From contig MU867094.1 of NCBI GenBank assembly GCA_033725935.1, forward strand, positions 310,001 to 374,000: 64,000 nucleotides of DNA, in the 5' to 3' direction. The notes beneath the pieces are model-generated. The model did not search any database. It saw only the letters and a program-made list of their open reading frames with translations, and was not told the origin of the DNA. Each line of letters opens with the position of its first letter. Position 1 is the first letter of the stretch. Source of the stretch: Cladorrhinum sp. PSN259. Taxonomy: Eukaryota > Ascomycota > Sordariomycetes > Sordariales > Podosporaceae. Positions 1-11,321 of this stretch are shown here, piece by piece. The translations under genes and the position numbers were made by a program.

Positions 1-102
1 TCCTTCTCCCACTCGGCCAGGAGAATTACCCAGTGCCTCGAACTTCCCCTCAATCAGAGCCACCTGACAAGACCCAAGAGACAGCGAAAGCAAGAATAGA
101 CG

Positions 103-1421
103 ATGGGTGATCAAGGCAAAGGGATCGCCTTCCATGGCGGAAGGAATACATTTACCTCTGCCAACTCTCCCGTGTGGCTTGATCGCCACCCTATGACTTG
201 GAAGCCCGGCGACTTCACAGACCCAACTTCCTACGTGATCGAGATCACCGAGGATGGAGAAGGAGAGGTGCAAGAAGCACTGAAGAAGTTCAAAGGTCAG
301 AAGATAACCGACATGGTCGAAGCAACGCAGCAGCTAATGTGTTCACCCAGGGCTCGGACTCGATAACCACGAAACCAACCTTGACAACTTCCCGCTCCCT
401 ACCGTCAAATCCCTGCTTCGACAAGCCTCCCATGACGTCTATCAAGGCCGTGGCTTTACCATTCTGCGTGGCCTCGGTCTTTGTGGCCAAGACAGTGCCG
501 ACAATATCACCATGTTCTTGGGTGTTTCAGACCACATCGGCTCACAGAGAGGCCGCCAAGCCAGAGCAAAGGGCTATATGCTGCGTACAATGCTCTTGAA
601 TCACCAGTTCACAGAAAACTTACTAACCATGTTATTCTAGAGCATATCACGGATCCTAAGACGCTCACCACAGCCTATGAGCAACGTCATGGTATTCATA
701 CGCCAGCTGGGCTAGAGTGGCATACCGATATGGGACCCGATGTCTTGGCACTCCATGTCTACTCACTCGCGGAGGAAGGCGGCAATACCTACATAGCACC
801 GTCGTTCACGATTTACCAAGAGCTCCTGCGGGAGCATCCCGAGGTGGTGAAAATTCTCCGCCGTCCTTTCCCGTTGCAGATGTGAGTGGCTACTTGAATA
901 TTACATCAAAACCACTGTTAACGTCCGTCAGCTCGAATGATCCTCTGCAGTATACGCTGGTGCCTCTGCTCTATGTGGGCGAGGATCGTATCTTCTTGAG
1001 CTTCGATCCTGGAAGGCTTGTACCCCGTCCTGGCACAGATATCCCTCCCTTGAGTCCGGAGCAAAAGTACGCCCTAGGTGTTCTTTCCGAGGTGGCTGAT
1101 AAGTTCCGTCTTCGGCTTAATCTGAAACCAGGTGATATGGTCTTCATTAATCAATGGTCAACGCTTCATTCCAGGGACAGCTACGTCGATGCCAAGGATA
1201 CCAATGGTCCTCGACGCCATCTTGTCAGATTGCATTTGAGGAACCCAGAGCTGGCCTGGCCGGTCCCAGAGTCAATGCGGGCGCCAATGGAGAAGGCCTT
1301 TGGCAAAGATGGCCAAGGCCACGGCCATGATGGGGTGCATGAGAAATATCCAGTCACGCCTAAAGACGTTGTGTCAGGACCGCCTGGGTACACAGCTGGC
1401 TCGGCCGCTTGTGACAACTGA
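103..1421 (+). CDS. TauD/TfdA-like Fe(II)/2-oxoglutarate dioxygenase
   Basis: Four exons: 103-295, 351-584, 641-881, 932-1421 (introns 56, 56 and 50 nt, phases kept), giving 385 residues. The family (TauD/TfdA, clavaminate-synthase-like fold) couples 2-oxoglutarate decarboxylation to hydroxylation of a small acid or sulfonate. The metal site is visible: His170 and Asp172 in EWHTDMG and distal His302 in TLHSRDSY, followed by Arg322 in LVRLHLR as the likely 2-oxoglutarate anchor. There is no signal peptide, so a cytosolic enzyme is likely. The first ATG in frame was chosen; it follows an A-rich leader. The C-terminal tail (about residues 340-385) is His/Gly-rich and not obviously part of the fold. 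The substrate cannot be told from sequence, and no sulfonate-transport gene is adjacent. Confidence 0.85.
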
Positions 1422-1766
1422 ATCTGCAAGCTGTTTTCATTGTGATGACTTTTGCGCACCTTGCTTTGGTCAATTTGGGTCCTCTGTGGCCCCGTACACG
1501 CAGTAGCTAGTTTGGTTTGATGAATTGATTTTATGTTTTTCACACACCTCGTCCTAATCTTGGATGAACCATTAGAGGCACTAATGCCACGCTATTGTTG
1601 ATGAAGCTACAGTAGCAAGCGATGGTGCAGATACCTACATAAAATCCAGAACCTTGATTCGCCATCAAACCTTGGCGGACTGGGCCCTCGAATACAATTC
1701 TAGAATCACGGACAGTATACCTTACACACAAGGGGATTTTCCAACGGACATTATACGAGGGGCCTA

Positions 1767-2259
1767 CATACGGGGGTGACTCAAAACCCAGAACCTCGGG
1801 GCCAACTTCAATAGATTCACACTTGAAAGTGGCTCTTAAATCTGCTTTTCGACACAAGATACAATGTTTTCTAATGCAAATACATGCGCGAAGTACGGCC
1901 AGCCATACCATACCCGTATTTTACCTAGGCACATTAGCATTTTTGTTACCATGTCTTCGTAATAAATTCTTATACAGATCTTGGGCTATTTTATTACTTC
2001 TTCTATGTAACAAATATCTACGACCGCGTCATGCCCAATAGCTTCAGGTTCTAAGCCAAGCTTGGTATATGTGGGTATACCGGTAGGCGATACGCCATTA
2101 TACATGATTGTAACTATTCGCATTGCACCTCATGCAAGTATATGGATGGAAGTGCAACAGTATTACAGAACTGCCAAAATAGAGATTTTTTTTATCTGCA
2201 TACACCCTAGGGGTATCGATTTCTTGAAGTTGATTTTGGGTTTTGAGTCACCCCGTATG
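1767..2259. mobile_element. Decayed MITE-like element with terminal inverted repeats and TA flanks
   Basis: The left end at 1767 begins CATACGGGGGTGACTCAAAA and the right end at 2259 is its near-perfect reverse complement (TTTTGAGTCACCCCGTATG). Both ends are flanked by TA (1765-1766 and 2260-2261), the target duplication of Tc1/mariner-type elements. Inside, a second block (about 1802-1809 and 2225-2232, AACTTCAA) also pairs. The interior is AT-rich and codes for nothing recognisable. Some pairing continues outside the TA pair (GCCCTCGTA-like blocks near 1752 and 2269), so the true ends could lie further out or the element may be nested. Confidence 0.5.
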
Positions 2260-2261
2260 TA

Positions 2262-5200
2262 ATTAAGCCCTCGTACACTACATTGGCCGAGGCTCGGGCC
2301 GAGCGATTTAGAAGCGGGAGCTAAGGTACAGTACCGACTGTTGAGTAGGAATAGAAAAGACCGGTGACAGGGGTCAGGGTGTTGCTCCTATCGAGTAATC
2401 AACTGCCCAGGTCCTCCACATCCCCAACTCGAAGAGAGCTGAAAAAAATTTAATTAGGAAAGAGATGGACTGGAAATCGGCATATTCGACGGGAGCTGCT
2501 GCTGGGTCACACAAGAAATTTCTGATGTTGTATAGAAAGCTAGTCGAGTGTGAAGCCCCTCACCCTATGCATGGAAACATGTCAACGAGAAGAGGAAGGC
2601 AAAGCATAGATCGGGTTGGGTTGATGTAATATGGGGTCATCAGGCAGGATTGAGAAAGGCCAGAATCCCATCAAAGGAACCCTCATATTACCGCCTGCAT
2701 CTGCAGGAGCCCGAGCAGCTTTCCTGACATGGCATCCCGTGGGAACGACCGGGAGCACTGACTGGCGGCTATGAAAAAGGGAAATAGCAGTGCCTGAGTT
2801 GCAAGTTCTCGTCACAGTTCCGGAGGAAGTACCTGCTCGGGGACCTGGGTCACGGTAGGTACCTAAGACAGGCAAGTACGCAACGCCAATCCGACGGGAC
2901 AATTTCCGAGCTGTCGATCCACCTTGACATGCCGACACGCCTTGCAAGTTCCAGGTGGTTTGGAAGGCCTGAGTGGTCCAAACAGGTCAGGAAAATAGCC
3001 AATGGATGTGGGAGCTGACAGCATCTACCACACTTGCCTGGACAGGTCGCCATCACGCCCACTACTCCCAGTCATTTTTGTTATTCCTGCTCCACCGCCC
3101 CCCAACCTGAGCTGAGGATGGGTGGGCTGTTCTTATCGCAGCCTGTTTCTCCGCGTGTCCTCCCTTTGTCAGGTCGAAATCGAGATCGTCGTACCGTTGG
3201 TCTTTTCCTCTTGGACAGAAAACGGCGGCAGAATGGTATGCTGTATCCTTCTAGGTAAAAGATGGGCAGTGAAATGGGGAGAGGGAGAATCGGCCGAGCA
3301 TCGGAGTTGGCTACCGTGATCGTCTTCGTCGTGCTAAAATTTGTTTCTGGACTTGCCGCCTCATGGTGTGTTATCATCATCACTTATTTCCTGTTGATTA
3401 GCACACCCCTTTCCATCCCACGTCCCACTCCCAATAAGCGGACTCATCAAATCACCATCAAGTTCCTCCGAATCCCGCGCGCCTCTTCTGCAGCCCAGTC
3501 ACGCTTTCGAATGCGACGGTATGTGCACGACCCATCTCGAAGAAACAAATTGCCTGCTGCCGAAGAGTCAGCAACCCCGCAAATAATACCAACATATTCA
3601 ACGCAACACCTATGATATGGATTGCTGTTTCCATGGTAGTCTCGAGAAAACCCAAGCATTGGCTGAAAAAACACGTTGTCACACAGCGGTGATGGTAGTG
3701 GCCCGATCATCTTTCCCACGGTTTGAAGACGGAAGAGGGATAGGTCGACGGTCTGAAGGGGTGCGCAGCTTTCAGGTTTTGACTGTCTAGCGTCAGGTTG
3801 GGCAAGTAAAAGCTCAATGCCCCTTGCCTACAAAAACAAACCCCCTTCCTCCCGGTGTACCCGGTGTACCCTCCACGTGCGTCAGCACAGTGTCTGCGAT
3901 CCAGATCCAGATATTGCGCTCCACAGTCTGACCACACAAGAATCTTTGCAGCAAATGGAGATGTTTGGCGGGATAACAGCGGTTAGAACCTGCTGTGCTC
4001 GCTAGTAGGTATCATGCCCTGCAGGCCTACGATCAGGCCCAGACTGCAGCCAGTCAAGGTTTCGCTTGGGGGTGAAACTTGGCAATGCAGCTTGCTGAAA
4101 AGAAATTATCATCATGGGGGCGGCATGTCCCTCTTGGCTCGTTCTGGTGATTCTACTTGCTTGCATCTCGCGATTAGTATCTCGGAATTCCGGTTTCAGG
4201 GACATGCCAGCTCCCAAAAGCCTGAAGATTCGATTCAGAACGTATCAGAATAGTGCTCAGAACCAAGGGAATAATCCTTAGCCCTCTTCGGTAATGGGTC
4301 GGAACCTACGGAGTACAGCCGTAGCCCTAACCAGCGGATCGAGCAGGGAACCACATCATATTAGTGACACCACACCACCCCCCACGGCCTGATGGAAGTC
4401 TCTTGAATGTTACCCTTGCGTGAGCCCCGGCTCAGACTGGGCTGCCATTGGCGGTCTCGAACCAAGGTTACCTCAACATGACATTCCACAGACCAACCAT
4501 CAGGCAGGGCGATATGGCCTGCGTCGATAACTTGAAAGGCAGAGCCCACTGGGGCAAGATACCGCTGCTAGTATTGTACCTGTACGGTACTTCGACTTTA
4601 ACTCCCGCGGGTTCCAGGTCTAGGGTGTGAGGGAAATCTCCACAACGACCAGAACACCACAAGGGTAAACCTGTCTGCATGGCCTTTCGGATCTGGAAAG
4701 CGTGGGGTTCCGGGGAATCAGGCTGTCGTCCCGTATGTCGATGCTTGACGACAAGGGACTAGCCAACCGTGCTAAGAGGACAGTTGGAGGTATAGGGGCC
4801 AGAAACAATATCGAATATTAGAACCACGAATCATTGTTTGGCAATCAATCCCGGACAAGCAAAACAATTCCCGAAACAAGCGCCCCCCCCCCCCAGAGAG
4901 ATTACAGGTTACCAATGCCCTTTACTTTAACTATTTCTTAATGTTTACGTACCTGATGAGTTAACTGACTTCGAATTCCGTCAGACACCGGCTCAGTAAT
5001 GTCAGGCTAACGGAAACCGGGTAGATTATTATTAGTCAAATTCCTCGTTCCCACTCGCGGCGCGGCCCTTACCCTAGCCGGGCTGAACGATGTGATGACA
5101 GGTGTGCCTACTCCACGGGACGGGCGTAAGGGGAAAAGGGAGAAGGGGGGATAAACTTGCTCAAGCAGCTCCATCTGCTCCACTCTGGGGTTATGTTTGA

Positions 5201-5500
5201 CATATTGAATCCAACTTTCCAACTTCCAAGACATGGAATTCAATTTGCTAAGCAAGAAAAGGCAAAAGGTCATGTGTGCTTGGACTTTTTTCTCTCGTGT
5301 CGTGTCTGACACGGGCGGCTTTCTTTTCTTGGATGGTGGATCCTTCCCCTTTTCCAAGCAACCAGGCAGTTGCAGAGCCTAGTAAAACCGGAATTCCGTT
5401 CCTAGTGTGTGTGTCTGTGTGTGTGGAACTTTTCATTGAACCTGCCTTGGATAATATGAAGGCATTCACAAATTTCACAAAAAAATAAACAAAAACTCAA
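2262..5500. other. Long region without a supported gene
   Basis: Open frames here are short, overlap on both strands and show no recognisable domain or consistent splice signals. I see a poly-C run near 4885-4894 and pyrimidine-rich stretches typical of fungal intergenic DNA. No tRNA, rRNA or repeat family member was recognised. Confidence 0.5.
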
Positions 5501-5650
5501 TCGTATTTAAAGCGGAAGAAGGTTTGCCTAGTGTGTGTGCCAGCTGGCCTTTATCACCACATCTAGCGACCGTTGAAGGTATCTCGAGATCTTGGTTGTG
5601 GGCGTCGTCGTGGCAGATAGGTGCCTTGTCAATCGGGCCATGTCATGTGG
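5501..5650. repeat. Dispersed 150-bp repeat, copy 1
   Basis: This block matches 28605-28753 in the same orientation over about 150 bp, with one single-base gap and roughly eight mismatches by eye. It starts TCGTATTT and ends CATGTCATGTGG. It has no obvious terminal inverted repeats and no open frame. The second copy supplies the stop codon of the gene ending at 28746. Confidence 0.85.
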
Positions 5651-5710
5651 TAATCATGTGATATGCATTGTTGTGATGTATAATTGTTCCCGGGTTTTTT
5701 TTTCTTTCTT

Positions 5711-5745
5711 CCGGTTATGCCCGATAACGCTCTGACCTAAACAAG
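5711..5745. repeat. Short dispersed repeat (GGTTATGCCCGATAACGC type), copy 1
   Basis: GGTTATGCCCGATAACGCT followed by a CTAAACAAGAA-like tail and an A-rich stretch. The same core and tail occur at 41179-41211, where they are bracketed by a 17-bp direct repeat. An A-rich 3' end and bracketing repeats suggest the 3' end of a retroposed element, which is inference. Confidence 0.5.
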
Positions 5746-6321
5746 AAGAAAAAAAACATAAACTCAAGTACCCGTGTTGTAGCACCAATTTGAGATACCT
5801 ATTTATCTATTCTCCAACCCCAACACAAAGAAAATACTTGACATTAACCCGGATATGGAGACAGTCGCTATATTCCCAGACCACCAACCCACCATCCCTA
5901 TTGACTAAACGAAATCTCAGTAAATGTTTGTGTGTGTGCCATTATCATCCCAAGCCGTATCCCCATAACGCCGAATCCAAGGTATCACATACAAAGCCAG
6001 TCCGCCAAAGCCACAATATATGCAACGGCAAACAAAAACAAAACATGCCCCCAACCAGAACCTTCGTACTTGCTCAGATCAGATTACACGTATTCGCCAG
6101 CCGTAATCACACGTAACCCACTGGAGTACCATCAAAACATCTCAACGCTAGACGGGAAAAAAAGCCATATCGCCGTATCCTGTGAATGCACTCTCTGCGT
6201 GTATCTGTATGCGTCTGTAGATATTGACCATAGCAAAATAATGCACGAGAAGGAGCGGGGTATCTTCTTGAACGAAGGAAACATGACAAAGCAGGAAAAG
6301 GAAAGTGAACGAAAAGTCCCT

Positions 6322-7658
6322 TCATTGGACTTTGGCAGCCACGCGTCCGAACAGCCTCGCGGCAATCCTAGGGAGCAGAGAGACAATCCCAACCACAGTG
6401 AAGATTTGCAAGAACTCGAAGTGGTAGCGGGTCTTCACCTTGGTTTCGAGAAAACCTTCCTGGCCGGCCTTGACGGGGGTAGCAGGGGTCTCAGGAAATC
6501 TCCCTGTGGAGATGTACTGCTCCATGAGTGCATCTTTCTCGTACCACCGATCACGGATCCACGCATCGAATGCCTCGGCGCTGTGCAATGGGATATCGGC
6601 GACACGAAATCTACGCCAGTAAAAGTTGACCGACTTTGGCGGCTGGCCGCTGAAGTATGTGCCCGCAAGTGTGAAGAGGGTCTCGCCAAACTTGCCACGC
6701 CTGTTGAAAAGCATGATCAGATACCTGCCATAAAACGAAATGAACATTTGGTGAGTATAGCAACTTACGGTACTCCTTCGTATGCAACGGTGCAGTCGTA
6801 AACGTAATCAACGGTCCCTTTCAGCTCATTCAGACAAAAGAAGGTTCCAGTGCTGCGAGGGAGAAGTAAATGCTCGCAATCTTTGACACCAATCTTCTCG
6901 GCCCATTTCGCAGACTTGTTTCGGCCGTTTTGGGAGGCGTTTGTCCCTTCAGGGAATAGAAGCAGCCACATGGGGTCCAGGTATGTTGACCCGTCCGGTG
7001 CAATGTGCTTAGTCTTCAGTTTGCCCAAACGATGTGTTAGACGGGGTTGATCGGTGGCCATTTTTCTTGACATGAAGATGAATCCATAGAACATCATACC
7101 AGCCCCAATTATGGGGATGTATTTCAGGGACTCTTTCAAGATGATGTAGATGTGGCCGTGCATTTGGGGAGAGTTTGCGTAGCCTACCCACCACAAATAC
7201 AACCAGTCTGTGTAGATTTGGTGATTCGCAATCATCACCATCCGATCGGGGAACGAGAACTCAACACGGCCATCTTTTGTTTTCCTAATCTGGTCTGCCA
7301 CCGAGGCATCGCCGCTAATTCGTATCGTCGTTGGTCCCCACCACTGCGTCATGGTCGTGAGTACCAGCCCGAATGATCGTTTGGTCATGGACATGTAGGC
7401 ATAGTATAACTCGCGGTTTATCCAATACAGCGGTGCGCCGATGAGCTGCGACGTGTGGATTCTGCAAAGCGGACCATCTGTTAGCAACGAGTTTCAGTGT
7501 TTGCTCTCCAGAGGCATGGAAGCTTACGCTAGAGCGCATATTAAAAAGTATGCACAGAATGACAACCCTCTCAGCACCTGGACCAGACGTCCGTGTTTCT
7601 CTTTTCCGGATGGATGGCTGTAGGTTGAGACAGCAGCGGCTAGTTGGACTGCCATCAT
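6322..7658 (-). CDS. ER lysophospholipid acyltransferase (AGPAT/LCLAT/LPGAT-like)
   Basis: Exons on the minus strand: 7658-7528, 7461-6769, 6700-6322, giving 400 residues. It belongs to the PlsC/LPLAT family, which moves an acyl group from acyl-CoA to a lysophospholipid; the nearest described relatives are LPGAT1/LCLAT1 and yeast Cst26/Psi1. The catalytic NHX4D box is NHQIYTDW (His124, Asp129), and the acceptor-binding FPEGTNAS block follows. An N-terminal membrane segment (LSFCAYFLICALAIH), a hydrophobic patch (YIPIIGAGMMFYGFIF) and a C-terminal anchor (FEFLQIFTVVGIVSLL) fit an ER membrane enzyme. The junction reading AYEGVP-RGKFGE across intron 2 matches the usual family motif, which fixes the acceptor. 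The start is the first of two tandem ATGs. Confidence 0.92.
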
Positions 7659-8469
7659 TGGTTGGTTGCGATGCTCGCCAGATCGACAGGATGCGGGGAG
7701 ATGAGGTGGTAACAATGTTTCAATGACCTAGGGGTGGATGAGCAGTATTTATCGGTAATCTCGAGGTCTCGTGGGTATTCGAAGGGAAATTTCAGGGCTG
7801 ACGGCAAGGCAGAGAGTTGAGGTTGAAGCTGTCAGTTGGGCACCGGATGCGGGATAGCTGGCTGCTGCGGCGTGAAGCTTCCCAACACTCAACTTTATAA
7901 GCAAATATAGTGTGGCACAGCGTTAGAGGTCTATAAGTGATGTTGGGGGAAAAGAACAAGAGAGGAACGAGACGACATGTCAAGTCACTGCAGCACAGTC
8001 AGATGCCATCGCATAACCACTTCCAATCATGTGGGAGTGCCGGGGAGTTCGGTGACTGCAGCTTAGTGAACTCCGTGCCTGTGACTTCACGAGCTTCTGG
8101 GCAGGTTCCAGTTCCAGGCACCAGACCCCCCAGCCTGGAAGGTTTGGATAACAGATAAGCCCCACCATTAGCTGATTCGAGCAGTTGGAAGATCACAAAT
8201 GCCGACTCCGACCTCTTGGGATGCTTGGCAACATGAGCTTGGGCCATCCACGTGCAAAGAGTCCTTGTTGCGTTCAATTGGCTGTTTGCAAGCGGTACAA
8301 GGATAGCGTCGGCTTGGCAACGATCCATATATCTTATCCGCTTGTGGATAAGAGGTCTTGCTTTGGAAGCTTCGATGGTGATCGAATCCTGCGAGGAGTC
8401 GTCATGGAGTTTTGAGTCTTTCTGTCACCCTGCCATGCACCATTCCGGTTATCTGCCGAACATGTCGAC
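7659..8469. promoter_or_regulatory. Divergent intergenic region between acyltransferase and NAD kinase
   Basis: About 810 bp separates two genes read outward, so both promoters should lie here. I see no clear TATA box placed for either start and no coding frame of note. The NAD kinase 5' end may extend into this region if it has an unrecognised upstream exon. Confidence 0.5.
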
Positions 8470-9993
8470 ATGTCGGGTTTGTCATTTCGATCTTGCCCCC
8501 ACCTGGGCGCCCCCTGGCGCAAACTGAGGACGAGAAGAGATGTTGTTGGAATCCACCGAGGAGGAGTCGGACAAGTTCAAGGAGGAGGGCGAAGGGTAAC
8601 CGTTGATGGAGAAAGAGGAGATCGGCGAGAAGCCAGATTATTCTCAGTAACGACCCCACGAAAAACGATCCTCGACGTCTCGACGCTTCCCGACAGCTTG
8701 GTGCCGCATTACCAACAGACCAAAGCCTCGTCCTTGCTTTCACTACATTGGCCTCGGCCTCCCCGAAATATTCTGTTGATGCCCAAGCTTCACGCACCCC
8801 ACGTAATTGTTTCCGCCGTCGAATTTGCGAAGCACATACACAGCAACTATCCCGGTCTACATCTTGTCTTTGAGCAACATGTCGCAAAGGAAATCCACGA
8901 ATCGTTGCCGTTTCCGATCTATACCACATCACTAAGTAACGCGCCTTCACAATCAGCAAAGAAGATTGATCTGGTTACAACGATGGGCGGCGACGGGACC
9001 ATACTCAGAGCCGCCAGTTTGTTCTCGGCCCACAACACCGTACCCCCAATCCTCTCCTTCAGCATGGGCACTCTCGGGTTCCTGGGAGAATGGAAGTTCG
9101 AGGAGTACAAGCGTGCATTTAGAGAATGTTACATGAGCGGGTGTAGCGTGGCGACTGAGGACCTGGTGTCTCCTCACACTCGATCAGCCCTGACCACAAC
9201 AGAAAAGGACCTTCACCCGTTGGCCGAACCCCCACCGCCAGGTGAATGGGAAATCGTCCAGGGCAACGGCAAATGCATGGGCCTCAGCAGGACATCCAAG
9301 ATTCTGCTTAGGAATCGGTTACGAGTAGGCATCTACGACGAGGACGGACGGAACATCAACAACTCTCTGCTCCCCACCTCAACCGAAGAGCCCGACATCG
9401 GGGTGTCCAGTCCCAACAGACCTTTGCTCGAAAATGGGCAGACCCCTTCCTACCTGCATGCCATCAATGAGATCAGCATTGATAGAGGGCCACATCCACA
9501 CTTGGCCATCCTCGACATATACGTAAATGGACATTTCCTCACAGAAGCGGTAGCCGACGGCATCCTCATCAGCACGCCTACCGGCTCAACGGCATATTCT
9601 CTCAGTGCCGGGGGGTCAATAGTCCATCCACTTGTAAAATCGCTCCTCATCACGCCAATCAGTCCTCGTAGTCTAAGCTTTCGTCCACTTGTATTGCCGC
9701 TCCAGACCAAGGTGGTGTTGAAACTCAGCAAGCGGAACCGCGGTCGCGAATTGCCTGTGTCAATCGACGGAAAGCGGCGCGTTGGCGTCAAAATCGGTAT
9801 GGAGGTGCGAGTGGAGGGCGAGAAGTTGTCGCGAACGCCAGACGGGTGGAGAGGCGGCGTGCCGTGCGTCATCAGGGCTTCGTCCTCGAGGGGAGGAGGA
9901 GGGAGAGGCGGCGAACCGGAGGGAGAGGATGACGATAGTTGGGTCGGTGGGTTGAACTCGCTGCTCAAGTTTAACTTCCCATTTGGTGAATAA
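8470..9993 (+). CDS. NAD(H) kinase, Pos5-like, probably mitochondrial
   Basis: Single frame, 507 residues from the first ATG. NAD kinases phosphorylate NAD(H) to NADP(H); the Pos5 type acts in the mitochondrial matrix. The phosphate-binding MGGDGTILRAA motif (about residue 172), the INEISIDRG block and the glycine-rich TPTGSTAYSLSAGGS loop are all present, so the catalytic core looks intact. The family-typical stretch SSLLSLHWPRPPRNILLMPK precedes the core. The N-terminal 60 residues are Arg-rich with few acidic residues, as expected of a presequence, but they look irregular, so the true start could be further in or on an unseen upstream exon. The C-terminus carries a Gly/Arg-rich insert before a final LLKFNFPFGE. 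Confidence 0.88.
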   Translation: MSGLSFRSCPHLGAPWRKLRTRRDVVGIHRGGVGQVQGGGRRVTVDGERGDRREARLFSVTTPRKTILDVSTLPDSLVPHYQQTKASSLLSLHWPRPPRNILLMPKLHAPHVIVSAVEFAKHIHSNYPGLHLVFEQHVAKEIHESLPFPIYTTSLSNAPSQSAKKIDLVTTMGGDGTILRAASLFSAHNTVPPILSFSMGTLGFLGEWKFEEYKRAFRECYMSGCSVATEDLVSPHTRSALTTTEKDLHPLAEPPPPGEWEIVQGNGKCMGLSRTSKILLRNRLRVGIYDEDGRNINNSLLPTSTEEPDIGVSSPNRPLLENGQTPSYLHAINEISIDRGPHPHLAILDIYVNGHFLTEAVADGILISTPTGSTAYSLSAGGSIVHPLVKSLLITPISPRSLSFRPLVLPLQTKVVLKLSKRNRGRELPVSIDGKRRVGVKIGMEVRVEGEKLSRTPDGWRGGVPCVIRASSSRGGGGRGGEPEGEDDDSWVGGLNSLLKFNFPFGE

Positions 9994-11228
9994 GTAGATT
10001 TGGGTGGGCTATTGGAGAATTTTGTAGGAGAAAATGAGCACCCATCTGTTTGTCTTCCTGGTTTTTTTTTAAATATTTTTTTTTTTTAAAAAGAAAACCT
10101 ACATTGGGTTGGAAATGTGCATTATGAATAGCTTGTTCTATAGCAGGAATACCTCCCCGTTGGCTAAGGAGGGTGGATGGTGTCCTTGTTGGGTTCTTCG
10201 TACGGCGCAAGGGGGCGGCGGCTCTTGGTTGCTTTGTTTTGTCATTCTGGAAAGCATAGTACAGTACTTTTGAGCTTTTTTTTGGTTTTCATGGCGGTCA
10301 TTACTCCGTACTTAACTTATCACACACACAGTTGATACCCCAAAATTCATGCTCATCATAACATGTTGATATGAGGCACATTAAGTTACTACTTTCTGTC
10401 TGGCATGGTGAGACCGCAATCAAGGGGCGAAGAAGATGGGATGATTATCTGTTTGTGGGGTTGTTTGCTCGCAGTAAACTCCCTCATATCATAATCTCTC
10501 ATTCGCTTCCGTTTTCTTTTGCTTCGAGATAAAAGAACCAAGAGTTCAGACACTAACACGCTCCACAGACTACTGAGCCTCAGGGAAGTCAAGGACCATG
10601 GGGCTGGGAGGGTGAATGCTTTCCCGTAGCCTACTACTATTCATTTTCACCACTCAACCAGCTGAAAGTGATAACATGTGCCATCATATCCAGCGCCACA
10701 CCGCAACGAACGCAAAGCCAATAGGAGAATATCGGAAATTTTGATCACACCTTCGACCTCAGAGCAAGTGCGTCATGTAATATGGGAGCCCCGAAGATGG
10801 TGATTGTTATACCCAATAAATGGGGGTATATCTGTCCGGATATTTGTCCACACACCATTGATATACGATGAGACGGGACATCGAGGAGAATAAGTGATGG
10901 TTTAGAATTGCCGAGCTTGTCCAGGAATGTGGATTTAATTAATGATGGCCTTGTGCTATGGTCGTCGGAGTATCCCCACTCTTCAGGTGCGGGTTGTTTG
11001 GGGACAAGAATACTTAACACGCTGCCACACCACAAGTCACTAGGCAAGCGTGGATGCTTGAAAAAGAGGCCACGGTAGTGCTCAGCCGTTACTCAACTGA
11101 AATAGAGCGAGGACTGCCGACCATCATGATGTCTAAAGTTACTCGACAGAAATATAAGTGTGGGTGGCTTCGCCGAAATGGAGTATATCAATACTGAGAT
11201 ATTGGTCTCTACAAAATGGAGAGATTAG
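9994..11228. other. Region without a supported gene
   Basis: AT-rich with T tracts (10062-10088) and no supported frame. A 100-codon minus-strand frame at 10745-11047 has no recognisable features and no splice partner. Confidence 0.5.
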
Positions 11229-11238
11229 TATATAAAAT
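11229..11238 (+). promoter_or_regulatory. Probable TATA box of the secreted glycine-rich gene
   Basis: TATATAAAAT lies about 85 bp upstream of the ATG at 11322, with a CA-rich leader between. Position and sequence fit a TATA element; no other evidence. Confidence 0.4.
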
Positions 11239-11321
11239 CCCAATCCATCGGTTTTATTATAAAAATTTGGTTTTGATCTGTTTAGTACCCCAAACAGCGC
11301 GACCACACTCGCGGACAAATC

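Noticed and set aside
5932..6801. 289-codon forward frame
   Set aside because: Antisense to the acyltransferase's last exon plus its 3' flank; the reverse strand has the real motifs.
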